Below, in pieces: positions 16,801 through 24,390 of a DNA stretch of 64,000 nucleotides; positions within the stretch are counted from its first letter, which is position 1, and each line of letters begins with the position of its first letter. Source of the DNA: Flavobacterium sp. 1355 (lineage in GTDB: Bacteria > Bacteroidota > Bacteroidia > Flavobacteriales > Flavobacteriaceae); assembly GCF_017833415.1 (NCBI RefSeq), contig NZ_JAFICC010000012.1, forward strand, positions 124,001 through 188,000, given 5' to 3'. Below the pieces are notes generated by a model. It ran no database searches and had not been told where the DNA came from. It worked only from the letters and a program-made list of their open reading frames with translations. The position numbers were made by a program, and so were the translations under genes.

Positions 16801-17286
16801 TTTTTTCATCACTTTTAATGCTGCAGTATCTATTTCTGTTCGCAGTAAATCGGTTTTAGGATCAATAAAAAACCATTCGGGAACAGCCATATTGATTTTA
16901 TCAATATTCTTTTGAAGAGAAAATAAACTTTGCGGATCCCAGTTCACATAAAAAGCAGCCCGTACCTCTGAAGTTGTTTTAGGAGAAACCGAATGATTTG
17001 CAAGTTTTTGAATTTTAGCTTTTTCCCTTAAATAATAGTCAAATCCCTGAAACTTTTTGAGTTCTTTGGCACTTAAATCTTTAGGAATAACTGGATTTTC
17101 TAAAGTATGTCCAGCCTTAGTACTGTTTGCCAAAAGCGGCAATGGCGGTTTTAATCCTCTTTTAAGAGTTATAAAAAAAATTGGCACCATTAAAATAAGA
17201 GTAAACAAGATTAGCCGGCTTGACCACTGAAAAGTTTTCCAGCGTTTTTGGGTCACTGTCTGAAATATTTGTCTTTTATCATCCAT
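13894..17286 (-). CDS. Trifunctional GH18 / polysaccharide deacetylase / GT2 synthase
   Basis: A 1130-residue membrane protein with three carbohydrate-active modules. After a transmembrane anchor (about 20-42), a GH18-like barrel spans about 95-430, with DLQGINIDFEEF giving Asp220 and Glu222; the usual DGxDxDxE is altered upstream but keeps the catalytic Glu. A NodB/CE4 deacetylase spans about 485-700, with TFDDGPD (Asp499, Asp500) and HTFTH (His550, His554). Then come a membrane segment and a processive GT2 domain (about 780-1030): DAD at 852-854, ED at 948-949 and QRFRW at 985-989, followed by membrane helices. This suggests synthesis, export-coupled trimming and de-N-acetylation of a beta-linked aminoglycan. 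The start is ATG 17286; a TTG 84 bp upstream is less likely. Confidence 0.88.
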   Translation of the reverse strand: MDDKRQIFQTVTQKRWKTFQWSSRLILFTLILMVPIFFITLKRGLKPPLPLLANSTKAGHTLENPVIPKDLSAKELKKFQGFDYYLREKAKIQKLANHSVSPKTTSEVRAAFYVNWDPQSLFSLQKNIDKINMAVPEWFFIDPKTDLLRTEIDTAALKVMKKGKVKILPLINNINESLGEGEFDGDLIHRILHDKNKRQRLINDIAKTLKQYDLQGINIDFEEFKENSDEPIIAFQKELYEKLHPQGYLVTQDIMASDDDFNIKELSKYNDYMFLMAYDEHYAGSIPGDVSSQKWIERIVDKTAQEIPSDKIILCFAGYGYDWQEKQEGETITYDHAIAIAKQHNASIKFDNNSYSNSFSYTDSNGKKHMVNFEDAATNFNTIRFSDEYGLAGTALWRLGSEDQRLWNYYQRSLTNESLSKKPFDFNIMRRVDTRIESPAYIGDGEILNVIADPAAGKIELEINNDETIITEQRYIELPTKYVISKFGNVHNQVILTFDDGPDPVYTPQILDILKREKVPAVFFVIGIQGESNIPLLQRIYKEGHEIGNHTFTHPNIALVSPERAAKEMETTRLLIEAVTGKSTVLFRAPYNADAEPTTEAELKPIAMSKAQNYYTVGESIDPNDWEKGVSADSVYIRTIKQYEANPDKGIILLHDAGGNRQATVEALPRIIKYFKDRNVQFTTVAHLLGKTKDEIMPKAEGPFITLDNFIFDFGYWFGHFITATFWVAILLGFLRIALMAIMAFIKRWKDYKYPPVYKSLVDAPKVSIIVPAYNEEINAVKTIENLLGQDYPDFDIVFVDDGSKDKTFEMIRNAFENNLKVKVHTKPNGGKASALNYGIALTESEYVICIDADTQLKTDAVSQLMKGFRIQLKKNEEIGAVAGNVKVGNENTMLTKWQSIEYTTAQNFDRRAFDLINGITVVPGAIGAFKKTAIEKAGGFTTDTLAEDCDLTIRILRNDYHIINCIEAVAVTEAPESLKEFMKQRFRWSYGIMQAFWKNRDACFNPRYKGLGMVALPNILLFQIVLPIFAPLADLVLILSLIWNHNDPDSLHKILIYYIAFMLVDMLVSVIAFIFEKEKLTKLIWLIPQRFVYRQLMYVILFRALRRAIKGESQSWGVLTRTGNVGTVK

Positions 17287-17395
17287 AATTCTAATATTGT
17301 GTGTGACGAACCTTATCGTCGAAATCAATAAAATTGTAATCTTTAATTTTTTTGGATCTGTAACTTTCAATAAAGTTTTAGTCCTTTTTTGCTGG

Positions 17396-17429
17396 CAAAT
17401 ATATATATTATTATTCCTACAAATACAAA
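17396..17429 (-). promoter_or_regulatory. Promoter of the GH18-CE4-GT2 gene
   Basis: Read on the minus strand, TATATTTG (17403 to 17396) matches TAnnTTTG. TTTG elements lie 16 and 22 nt upstream of it (17423-17420 and 17429-17426), bracketing the usual -33 spacing. The transcript would have a leader of about 100 nt before the ATG at 17286. Confidence 0.55.
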
Positions 17430-17608
17430 TTAAATCTGGATGTAAAATTATAATCTCTTAATGAAGATTATATGAATATTTTCAAATTTTTAGTGTGGAT
17501 AATTCTTCAATAAAATTACAAAAGAAAAATAAAAAAATCCGAAAATCCTATAAAAAATATTGATTTACAACTAATTACAAATAAAAATAAAACTATAAGC
17601 CAAAAAAA

Positions 17609-17637
17609 AAGACCTGTTTAAACAGGTCTTTTTTTCA
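17609..17637 (-). terminator. Palindromic terminator of the DUF4442 gene
   Basis: GACCTGTTT and AAACAGGTC form a perfect palindrome (17611-17628) flanked by an A-run on the left and a T-run on the right. It lies just past the stop of the minus-strand gene ending at 17655 and is symmetric, so it could act in both directions. Confidence 0.85.
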
Positions 17638-17654
17638 TTTATTTATAATTGAAT

Positions 17655-18107
17655 TTATTTCAAACGTACGCTCCATTCAAAATCCATTTCCGAAACCTGA
17701 ACACCTTCTTCATTTGTTCCAATAGATTTCATCCAGAAAGTTTGCCCTTCGCCAGTTTCAATTGTTTTTTTAATAGCTTCTGCAATCAAATGTCCGTCAT
17801 TGCATACAAATGTAATTCTGCCGGTAGCTTTTTTGGTAAAGTTGCCTTTGTTGTTGGCTACCAGCATAGAGATTTTTCTGCCGCTTTCCTGAATTTGCGA
17901 AATCACCAATGCTCCTGTTGTTAATTCGGCAGCCATTGCCTGAACAGCAAAATACATCGAATTAAAAGGATTCTGATTGATCCAGCGGTGTTTTACACTT
18001 ACGATACAACTGTCCTCGTCAATCGCTTTTACCCGAACGCCACAAATATAGGCTGATGGTAATTTGAATAATACAAATTTGTTGAGTTTGGAAACTGAAA
18101 CTGCCAT
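17655..18107 (-). CDS. DUF4442 (hotdog-fold, thioesterase-like) protein
   Basis: About 150 residues. The sequence, with a conserved core WINQNPFNSMYFAVQAMAAEL followed by GALV, fits the DUF4442 family, which adopts a hotdog fold and is related to acyl-CoA thioesterases. A substrate cannot be named. The reading frame extends upstream to 18212, but an exact promoter lies at 18124-18153, so translation must start at the ATG at 18107 (MAVSVSKLN). The gene is a single unit between a promoter and a palindromic terminator. Confidence 0.75.
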   Translation of the reverse strand: MAVSVSKLNKFVLFKLPSAYICGVRVKAIDEDSCIVSVKHRWINQNPFNSMYFAVQAMAAELTTGALVISQIQESGRKISMLVANNKGNFTKKATGRITFVCNDGHLIAEAIKKTIETGEGQTFWMKSIGTNEEGVQVSEMDFEWSVRLK

Positions 18108-18123
18108 AAGATTTATTTTTAGG

Positions 18124-18153
18124 CAAAAATACAAAAAAACTATGCACGCACAA
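18124..18153 (-). promoter_or_regulatory. Promoter of the DUF4442 gene
   Basis: On the minus strand, TATTTTTG (18131 to 18124) is preceded by TTG (18153-18151) with 19-nt spacing. This is one of the best promoter matches in the window, and it fixes the downstream start at 18107. Confidence 0.65.
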
Positions 18154-18300
18154 TAAATTACTAATACTTTCATAAAACTGCTGTAAACACTGTGTCTTTT
18201 GCTCATTTTCAATCTGTTTTACCTACATATAAAAATCTAATTTTGTTAAAATTATGTTAATATTTGGTACTATGCAAAACAAGATACTGTCTTTTAGATA

Positions 18301-18308
18301 TATATTTG
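18301..18308 (+). promoter_or_regulatory. Promoter of the DUF4870 gene
   Basis: TATATTTG matches TAnnTTTG, 28 bp before the ATG at 18337. No good -33 TTG was seen. Confidence 0.5.
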
Positions 18309-18336
18309 CATAAGAAATTACTATATACTTTTAATC

Positions 18337-18816
18337 ATGGAAACATCAACACCACTCATCATGGAAACATCATCAGAAAAGAACACTGCAACGTTCACGC
18401 ATTTAAGCACATTAACACAATATTTTATTCCTTTCGGAAATTATATTTTTCCGATATTAATCTGGTCAAGTTACAAAGACAAGTCAGAATTTGCGAACCA
18501 TCATGGAAAACAGGCATTAAATTTTCAATTGAGTTTATTGCTTTACACTTTGATTTTAGTATTGATTGCCATTCCGATCTTTGTAATTGTATTTCTTCAA
18601 AACATTCCGATGGAAGCCGTTTTTAACGACGAAGACTTCGTAATCAGAAATTTTAATTTTGATGGAAATATCGGGCTATTAAGCATTGGCGCAACAGCTG
18701 TTTTACTTTTTGGATTATTAAAAATTGTTGAATTCTTTTTAGTGATTTACGCTTCTATAAAAGCATCTAATGGAGAATATTACAAATATCCTATGACGAT
18801 TTCTTTTATAAAGTAA
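18337..18816 (+). CDS. DUF4870 membrane protein
   Basis: A 159-residue inner-membrane protein. The N-terminal part is polar; from about residue 22 the family pattern appears: LTQYFIPFGNYIFPILIW, then HHGKQALNFQLSLLLY, then two further hydrophobic helices. DUF4870 proteins have a conserved H-x-K-Q-A-L/I-N-F-Q segment, clearly present here. The biochemical role is unknown. It precedes the PadR-PspC operon by about 150 bp on the same strand, and such genes are often neighbours in Flavobacteria, suggesting a shared envelope-related role. Confidence 0.82.
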   Translation: METSTPLIMETSSEKNTATFTHLSTLTQYFIPFGNYIFPILIWSSYKDKSEFANHHGKQALNFQLSLLLYTLILVLIAIPIFVIVFLQNIPMEAVFNDEDFVIRNFNFDGNIGLLSIGATAVLLFGLLKIVEFFLVIYASIKASNGEYYKYPMTISFIK

Positions 18817-18842
18817 CACTTCGACTTCGCTCAGTGTGACAC
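18814..18842. repeat. Short hairpin-forming dispersed-repeat candidate
   Basis: The stretch around ACACTTCGACTTCGCTCAG with AGTGT has short inverted ends (ACACT/AGTGT) and is much more GC-rich than its surroundings. It follows the DUF4870 stop at once. The same motif is, to my knowledge, scattered through many Flavobacterium genomes; only one copy is seen in this window. Confidence 0.4.
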
Positions 18843-18965
18843 AAAAGATTAAAAGTTATACGAAATACGAACAAGTTCTAACAGAATAAAGTCGAAATCA
18901 ATCATCAATCAATCATCATCAATCAAAAAACGAATTGTTCAATCTAAAAAAAACAAAATGAAATT

Positions 18966-19298
18966 ATGAACATTGAAAACACGAAAGCACAGATGCGCAA
19001 AGGTGTTCTTGAGTTTTGCATCTTATCAGTATTAAAAGAGAAAGATGCCTATACATCAGAAATATTAGACACTTTAAAAAACGCCAAATTACTAGTTGTT
19101 GAAGGTACAGTTTATCCATTACTAACTAGATTAAAAAACGATGGCTTACTTAATTATCGCTGGGAAGAATCGACCTCAGGGCCACCACGAAAATATTATG
19201 GATTAACCGAAATAGGACAAACATTTTTAAACGAACTAAGCGGCACCTGGACAGAATTGTCTGACGCCGTAAAACTAATCACCAATCAAAATCAATAA
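18966..19298 (+). CDS. PadR-family transcriptional regulator
   Basis: A 110-residue winged-helix regulator of the short PadR type: KGVLEFCILSVLKEKDAYTSEILDTLK, then VEGTVYPLLTRLKNDGLL and GPPRKYYGLTEIG, the standard recognition helix and wing motifs. The start is the ATG at 18966, preceded by a CAATCAT-rich stretch (18899-18925). It ends 3 bp before the PspC gene and should control that operon in response to an envelope-related signal; the inducer is unknown. Confidence 0.9.
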   Translation: MNIENTKAQMRKGVLEFCILSVLKEKDAYTSEILDTLKNAKLLVVEGTVYPLLTRLKNDGLLNYRWEESTSGPPRKYYGLTEIGQTFLNELSGTWTELSDAVKLITNQNQ

Positions 19299-19301
19299 GT
19301 C

Positions 19302-21023
19302 ATGAACAAAACAGTAAATATTAACTTAGGAGGTATGTTTTTTCACATAGATGAAGATGCATATTTAAAACTAACCCGTTATTTTGACGCCATAAAACGA
19401 TCCCTTAACAATTCATCAGGACAAGATGAAATCATTAAAGATATCGAAATGCGTGTTTCTGAATTATTAACAGAAAAACAAAAAAGCGAGAAACATGTTG
19501 TAGGACTGAAGGATGTTGATGAAGTGATTGCCGTTATGGGACAACCTGAAGACTACATTATTGAGGATGAAGAAAAATCTAATCAGTCTTTTAACCAATA
19601 CGCCAGAAAAAACAAAAAATTATACCGTGATAAAGAAAAAGGCATGATTGGGGGTGTTGCAACGGGACTTGGACATTATTTTGGAATTGACTCTGTTTGG
19701 ATAAAAATCGTTTTCTTAATATTTGTTTTTGCAGGTTTTGGAACAGGAATTCTTGCTTATTTCGTTCTTTGGGTGATAACTCCTGAAGCTGTTACAACAT
19801 CTGAAAAATTAGAAATGACGGGTGAGCCGGTTACGATTTCAAATATCGAAAAAAAGGTTCGTGAAGAAATTGATTCATTATCTGAGAAATTTAAAAATGC
19901 AGATTATGACAAAATGGGAAACCAGGTAAAGTCGGGAGCTGAGAGAATAAGTAGTTCATTTGGAGACTTTATCATGACGGTTTTTAAAATCTTCGCTAAA
20001 GTATTAGGTGTGTTTTTAATCATGTCGGGACTTGCAGTTTTGATTTTATTATTAATCGGGGTTTTTACTTTGGGTACAAACATCTTTATTGAATTTCCAT
20101 GGCAAAATTTTGTAGACGCAGGAAACTTTACTGATTATCCGATTTGGGCATTTGGCTTACTGATGTTCTTTGCTGTTGGAATTCCATTCTTCTTTTTGAC
20201 TCTTTTGGGTTTCAAATTATTGTCTCCGGAGTTAAAACCGATAGGAAATATCACAAAATACACGTTACTGGCCGTTTGGATTATAGCTGTTGCAATTGCA
20301 ATTAGTATTGGAATAAAACAAGCAACAGAATTGTCTTATGATGGAAAAACAGTTGAGAAAAAAGCAATCAATGTTAACCCAACTGATACACTTTTTGTGA
20401 AATTCAGATACAATGATTATTATGCTAAAGATCTTAATCACCACAGGGATTTTGAATTTGTGCAGGATTCTGCAAACCACCAATTAATCTATTCTACAGA
20501 TGTTCGTTTGCATGTATTACACACAGACCAGGCAACGGCTTATTTACAAATAGAAAAGAGTGCGAGAGGAAATTCTTTTACAACCGCAAAGCAAAGGGCT
20601 GAAAAAATTGATTATAAAATTGAGCTTAACGGAAATCATTTAGTACTGGATAATTATTTTTTAACAGATGTAAAAAATAAGTTCAGAGGACAGGAAGTTG
20701 ATGTATATTTGTACTTACCAGAAGGTCAATTGTTTAAACCAGACACTTCTGTACAAGACTATGACGATTCTGAAGATGATTTTTTTAACTTACACTTTAG
20801 TGGAAACTATAACTACAAAGTACAAGGTTCTAAAATCAAATGTCTGGATTGTCCTGCAGATGAAAATGATTATGACGATGTAGAAGACGAAGAAAATACT
20901 ATTGTAAATGATACTGTAAAAGAAGTATCAATTAAAATAAACGGTAAAGAAGTTTTAAACGGAAAAAAAACCAACGGAAAATTAACTACTGATAAAAACG
21001 GAGTAATAATCAAAATTAACTAA
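19302..21023 (+). CDS. PspC-domain membrane protein
   Basis: A 573-residue protein. Residues 1-70 form a small N-terminal domain common in Bacteroidota PspC proteins; about 105-170 is the PspC domain (KLYRDKEKGMIGGVATGLGHYFGID with following membrane helices); three further hydrophobic segments lie between about 235 and 350. The C-terminal 200 residues are a soluble, mostly beta region with acidic stretches, probably periplasmic, ending in repeats of KTNGKL type. By analogy with PspC it may report or buffer membrane stress. It lies 3 bp after padR and 4 bp before a DUF2807 gene, so all three are co-transcribed. Confidence 0.85.
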   Translation: MNKTVNINLGGMFFHIDEDAYLKLTRYFDAIKRSLNNSSGQDEIIKDIEMRVSELLTEKQKSEKHVVGLKDVDEVIAVMGQPEDYIIEDEEKSNQSFNQYARKNKKLYRDKEKGMIGGVATGLGHYFGIDSVWIKIVFLIFVFAGFGTGILAYFVLWVITPEAVTTSEKLEMTGEPVTISNIEKKVREEIDSLSEKFKNADYDKMGNQVKSGAERISSSFGDFIMTVFKIFAKVLGVFLIMSGLAVLILLLIGVFTLGTNIFIEFPWQNFVDAGNFTDYPIWAFGLLMFFAVGIPFFFLTLLGFKLLSPELKPIGNITKYTLLAVWIIAVAIAISIGIKQATELSYDGKTVEKKAINVNPTDTLFVKFRYNDYYAKDLNHHRDFEFVQDSANHQLIYSTDVRLHVLHTDQATAYLQIEKSARGNSFTTAKQRAEKIDYKIELNGNHLVLDNYFLTDVKNKFRGQEVDVYLYLPEGQLFKPDTSVQDYDDSEDDFFNLHFSGNYNYKVQGSKIKCLDCPADENDYDDVEDEENTIVNDTVKEVSIKINGKEVLNGKKTNGKLTTDKNGVIIKIN

Positions 21024-21027
21024 AACC

Positions 21028-21768
21028 ATGATAAAGATAATCATTCATATTACGAAATTCATTATTGCCACTATCACCGCACTATTGTTTACCTCATGCA
21101 ATTTTGTAGACAAAATGAATTCTATTGAAGGTAGTGGAAATGTCACTACTGAAAAAAGAATTGTTCAGGGAGATTTCAAAAATGTATCTGTCAGCAATGC
21201 GATAGACCTTGTTATTGAACAATCAGATTCTACTGAAATTACTGTTGAAGCTGATGATAATCTACAAAAAGAAATCATCACAACGGTTGAAAACGGAACA
21301 TTGGTAATTAAATGCAAGTTTAATTCTTTTAATAATGTTACAATGAAAAAGGTAACTGTAAAGATGCCTTTCATTAATAAATTAGAAGCTTCAAGCGCTT
21401 CATCTGTACAAACTAAAAATGTTATTCAGTCACAAAACATAAGCCTGGAAACATCAAGTGCTGCGACAATGGATGTTAATGTTGAATCTGACAATATCAC
21501 TTGTGATTCAGGAAGTGGAAGTACAATCAATATTGAAGGAAAAGCATTAAAATTTAAAACTTCGGCTGCCAGTGGCGCAAGTATAGACGCCCAAAAATTA
21601 TTAGCAAATGAAGTTGAGGCTGATGCATCTAGCGGAGGCAGTGTAAGTGTACACCCGATTCTGAGCCTTAAAGCAGACGCAAGCAGCGGCGGAAGTGTTA
21701 ATTATGACACTAGTCCTAAAAAAATCGAAAGAACTTCCAGTTCAGGCGGAAGCGTAAGCCAGGGATAA
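21028..21768 (+). CDS. DUF2807 (head GIN domain) lipoprotein
   Basis: A 246-residue exported protein with a lipoprotein-like signal ending LLFTSC. The mature part is a DUF2807 putative auto-transporter adhesin head: GSGNVTTEKRIVQGDFKNVSVSNAIDLVIEQ and EADDNLQKEI, then a parallel beta-helix-like repeat region rich in Ser, Ala and Gly, with SSGGSV repeated three times near the C-terminus. It follows the PspC gene by 4 bp. It probably sits on a membrane facing the periplasm. The partner or ligand is unknown. Confidence 0.85.
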   Translation: MIKIIIHITKFIIATITALLFTSCNFVDKMNSIEGSGNVTTEKRIVQGDFKNVSVSNAIDLVIEQSDSTEITVEADDNLQKEIITTVENGTLVIKCKFNSFNNVTMKKVTVKMPFINKLEASSASSVQTKNVIQSQNISLETSSAATMDVNVESDNITCDSGSGSTINIEGKALKFKTSAASGASIDAQKLLANEVEADASSGGSVSVHPILSLKADASSGGSVNYDTSPKKIERTSSSGGSVSQG

Positions 21769-21791
21769 ACCTTATTTCTGTGTTAATATAA

Positions 21792-21831
21792 AAAAATCAT
21801 TCATCGAAAGTGGATGATTTTTTTATATTTG
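21792..21831 (+). terminator. Terminator overlapping into the next promoter
   Basis: A 12-bp stem (21792-21803 with 21811-21822, one wobble) with T-run ends the padR operon. Immediately downstream TATATTTG (21824-21831) is a TAnnTTTG promoter for the second DUF2807 gene at 21854, so the T-run of one unit runs into the -7 of the next. Confidence 0.7.
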
Positions 21832-21853
21832 CTAAAATCAAAACATAGAATTA

Positions 21854-22687
21854 ATGAAAAAAAATACAGCCTTACTCCTATTATTGTTAGTCACAACATT
21901 AAGTTTTGCACAAAAGAGAGAAAAAATTAAGGGGTCTAAAGTCGTAACAACTTCTATTAAGGAAGTAGGAGAGTTTGACGGTATTGAAGCCGATGACAAC
22001 CTGGAAGTTTATCTTGAAAGAGGCGAGAAAAACGAAATCAAAATTGAAGCCGACGATAACTTACATGATATTATCGGAATGGATTTGAGAGAAAGAACAT
22101 TACGTTTATATACATCAAAAGAAAGTACAATTTTTAAAAAACTAATTGTACGGGTTACCTATACTAAATCGCTTAAAAATGTAATTGCTAAAAATGAGGC
22201 TGCTATCTATGCTATTCAGGAATTACAGTTAGATGACATAACCTTTAACAGTATGGATTATTCAAAATTATTTTTGAATGTAAATTCGAAAAAATTTAAT
22301 CTTATTGCTAATGACAAATCAAAAACAGAATTAAATTTAAAATCAGAAGATGCAAGTTTGCAGTTGAGCAAAAATGCTTCGATTAAAACATTGGTATCTG
22401 CTATAAAATTTAAATGTGATTTATATCAAAAAGCAAATGCGGCTATCGAAGGTATTGCAGAGAAAGCAACTATACGCTTAGATAACAATTCAGTTTTTAA
22501 CGGAACAAAATTTACCCTAAAAGAATCTAATATTACTGCCGAAAGTTATTCAACCGGAAGTATTCTGGCTGAAATCGCTGTCTCAATAGCAATTGGAGAT
22601 AAAGCAGAACTTTCTCTTCTGGGAAATCCAAAAATAGAATTGACCCGTTTTTCTGAAGAAGCAAAACTGATTAAGAAAATTAAATAG
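21854..22687 (+). CDS. Second DUF2807 (head GIN domain) exported protein
   Basis: A 277-residue protein with a normal signal peptide ending TLSFAQ. The DUF2807 pattern recurs: VVTTSIKEVGEFDGIEADDNLEVYLERGEK and IEADDNLHDII. It is a distant paralogue of the protein encoded at 21028 but lacks the SGGSV tail and the lipobox. It has its own promoter. The duplicated GIN-domain gene beside the PadR-PspC operon is a usual arrangement in Bacteroidota. Function is not established. Confidence 0.82.
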   Translation: MKKNTALLLLLLVTTLSFAQKREKIKGSKVVTTSIKEVGEFDGIEADDNLEVYLERGEKNEIKIEADDNLHDIIGMDLRERTLRLYTSKESTIFKKLIVRVTYTKSLKNVIAKNEAAIYAIQELQLDDITFNSMDYSKLFLNVNSKKFNLIANDKSKTELNLKSEDASLQLSKNASIKTLVSAIKFKCDLYQKANAAIEGIAEKATIRLDNNSVFNGTKFTLKESNITAESYSTGSILAEIAVSIAIGDKAELSLLGNPKIELTRFSEEAKLIKKIK

Positions 22688-22694
22688 TTTTTTT

Positions 22695-22716
22695 GTTTCA
22701 GGTTGCAAGTTTCAGA
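22695..22716. repeat. GTTTCAGGTTTCAAGTTT-type dispersed repeat
   Basis: A diverged copy of the motif seen perfectly at 28998-29050 and 53292-53313. It lies directly after the second DUF2807 gene. A partial inverse copy, AACCTGAAACC, lies at about 22814-22824 beyond the terminator. Confidence 0.45.
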
Positions 22717-22746
22717 TTTGACATTCGGGTCATTAATTATTAAAAA

Positions 22747-22780
22747 CAGAAAAGTCCCTTTATAAGAAGGGACTTTTCTG
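22747..22780. terminator. Bidirectional terminator between DUF2807 gene and trxB
   Basis: A perfect 14-bp stem (22747-22760 with 22767-22780) with a 6-nt loop lies between converging genes. It has A-rich and T-rich flanks suited to termination in both directions. Confidence 0.85.
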
Positions 22781-22836
22781 TTTTATATTGGTATCTCATT
22801 ACTTGAAATAAAAAACCTGAAACCTAAAACCAAAAA

Positions 22837-23784
22837 TTACTCTTTAGAAGCCAAATATCTTTCAGCATCTAGTGCTGCCATACAACCTGTACCTGCAGCA
22901 GTAATAGCCTGACGATAAACATGGTCTGCAGCATCACCGGCAACAAAAACACCAGGAACATTTGTATTTGATGTACCAGGAGTATTTATAATATAACCAG
23001 TTTCGTCTAATGTGATATAATCTTTAAAGATATCTGTATTTGGTTTGTGGCCAATTGCTACGAAAAATCCGGTTGCCGGAATTTCTATAACTTCTCCAGT
23101 AGTTTTATTTAATGCTTTAATAGCATGAACTACCTGATTGTCTCCAACTACTTCAAGAGTATCGTGATTCATCAAAATTTCTATGTTCTCTGTTTTGCGA
23201 ACTCGCTCTTCCATAATTTTCGAAGCTCTGAATTTTTCGCTTCTTACCAACATAGTTACTTTTTTGCAAAGTTTAGATAAGTAATGTGCTTCTTCGCACG
23301 CAGAATCTCCTGCTCCAACAATTACAACTTCCTGATTACGGTAGAAAAATCCGTCACAAACGGCACAGGCAGAAACTCCACCTCCCATATTTAAATAATG
23401 TTGTTCGGATGGCAGCCCTAAATATTTAGCCGAAGCACCTGTAGAAATAATAACAGTTTCACAGTGTAATTCGATAGAATCATTAATCCAAACTTTGTGA
23501 ATATCTCCTGAAAAATCAACTTTAGTAGCCCATCCATCACGAATATCTGCTCCAAAACGTTTTGCTTGTTCTTGTAACTGAACCATCATTTCTGGTCCGG
23601 TTACCCCATCTACATAACCCGGAAAATTCTCTACTTCATTTGTTGTAGTCAATTGACCACCCGGCTGCATTCCCTGATATAGAACCGGATTCATGTTAGC
23701 TCTGGCAGCATAAATTGCAGCAGTATAACCTGCAGGACCAGAACCTATAATTAGGCATTTAATTTTTTCGATTGTATCTGACAT
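22837..23784 (-). CDS. trxB: Thioredoxin reductase
   Basis: This 315-residue FAD enzyme transfers electrons from NADPH to thioredoxin in the cytoplasm. It has the FAD-binding GSGPAGYTAAIYAARA (14-29), the redox pair CAVC at Cys140 and Cys143 followed by DGFFYR, the NADPH-binding GAGDSACEEA, and the C-terminal GVFVAGDAAD motif. Length is normal. It is transcribed alone from a TAnnTTTG promoter at 23810-23817 and ends before a strong hairpin. No unusual features. Confidence 0.95.
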   Translation of the reverse strand: MSDTIEKIKCLIIGSGPAGYTAAIYAARANMNPVLYQGMQPGGQLTTTNEVENFPGYVDGVTGPEMMVQLQEQAKRFGADIRDGWATKVDFSGDIHKVWINDSIELHCETVIISTGASAKYLGLPSEQHYLNMGGGVSACAVCDGFFYRNQEVVIVGAGDSACEEAHYLSKLCKKVTMLVRSEKFRASKIMEERVRKTENIEILMNHDTLEVVGDNQVVHAIKALNKTTGEVIEIPATGFFVAIGHKPNTDIFKDYITLDETGYIINTPGTSNTNVPGVFVAGDAADHVYRQAITAAGTGCMAALDAERYLASKE

Positions 23785-23809
23785 AATATGATTGTGTTAA
23801 TAATGAGCA

Positions 23810-23817
23810 CAAAAGTA
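23810..23817 (-). promoter_or_regulatory. trxB promoter
   Basis: On the minus strand TACTTTTG (23817 to 23810) matches TAnnTTTG, with the ATG 25 bp downstream at 23784. A -33 element is not evident. Confidence 0.55.
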
Positions 23818-24004
23818 AGTTTTTATTATCGGATTTAAGAACCCAAATAATCAGTTTTTGCTATTCTGAAATAGAGATTTCAAACAATTATGTAAATGAA
23901 AAATACTTTGTGTGTTTACAAAAGGGGCCCAATTGGACGTTTAATTTGTTTTCATTTAAAAGCAAAAAAAAAAGTCTCTTCAAAATAAATGAAAAGACTT
24001 TTTG

Positions 24005-24079
24005 TCGGGGTGGCAGGATTCGAACCTGCGGCCTCCTGCTCCCAAAGCAGGCGCGATAACCGGGCTACGCTACACCCCG
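24005..24079 (-). tRNA. tRNA-Pro(TGG)
   Basis: Read on the minus strand, the acceptor stem CGGGGTG (24079-24073) pairs with CACCCCG (24012-24006), followed by discriminator A. The anticodon loop reads CTTTGGGA with anticodon TGG, flanked by the CCTGC/GCAGG stem, and the T arm contains GGTTCGAATCC. No CCA is encoded, so it must be added after transcription. The first base C pairing with G is normal for bacterial tRNA-Pro. Confidence 0.95.
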
Positions 24080-24390
24080 AAAGCGGGTGCAAATATATAA
24101 CTATTTTTTGCTTATCCAAAACAATTTTAAAAATAAGAATATTTCTTTTCAAAAAGTGTGCAGCATAAAATATCAAACAATGAAGAACAAATTTTAATTG
24201 CAACAGATTTCAGCGCCAAATTACACTTTAATATATTCAACTTTTATAGTTGTTTTCTTTTAAAATTAAAAAAAAAATCTTTGAAACACGCACCAAACAA
24301 CGATTATCCAAGGTTTATCAAATGTTAACAAAATAGATTTTCAAAAACCATAAATAATTGTATTTTTACGGTTCAAAATTCAGAAAATAA
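24080..24390. other. Intergenic region between tRNA-Pro and parA
   Basis: No gene is seen. The stretch is AT-rich and should contain the tRNA promoter (minus strand, right of 24079) and the parA promoter. TATTTTTA at 24361-24368 is a weak -7 candidate for parA. No parS-like palindrome (TGTTTCACGTGAAACA class) is visible here. Confidence 0.5.

Larger units (their letters stand above)
17287..17654. other. Intergenic region between the GT2 fusion and DUF4442 genes
   Basis: No gene is seen here. The region holds a minus-strand promoter (17396-17429) and a perfect palindromic terminator (17609-17637). The remainder is AT-rich without recognisable structure. Confidence 0.6.

Noticed and set aside
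18108..18212. N-terminal extension with a membrane helix for the DUF4442 protein
   Set aside because: A strong promoter with correct -33/-7 spacing lies inside this stretch, so it is not translated.
24005..24079. Integration site of a mobile element in the tRNA gene
   Set aside because: No integrase gene or direct repeat of the tRNA 3' end was seen nearby.
24080..24390. parS site or replication origin near parAB
   Set aside because: No parS-like palindrome, dnaA gene or DnaA-box cluster is visible in the window.
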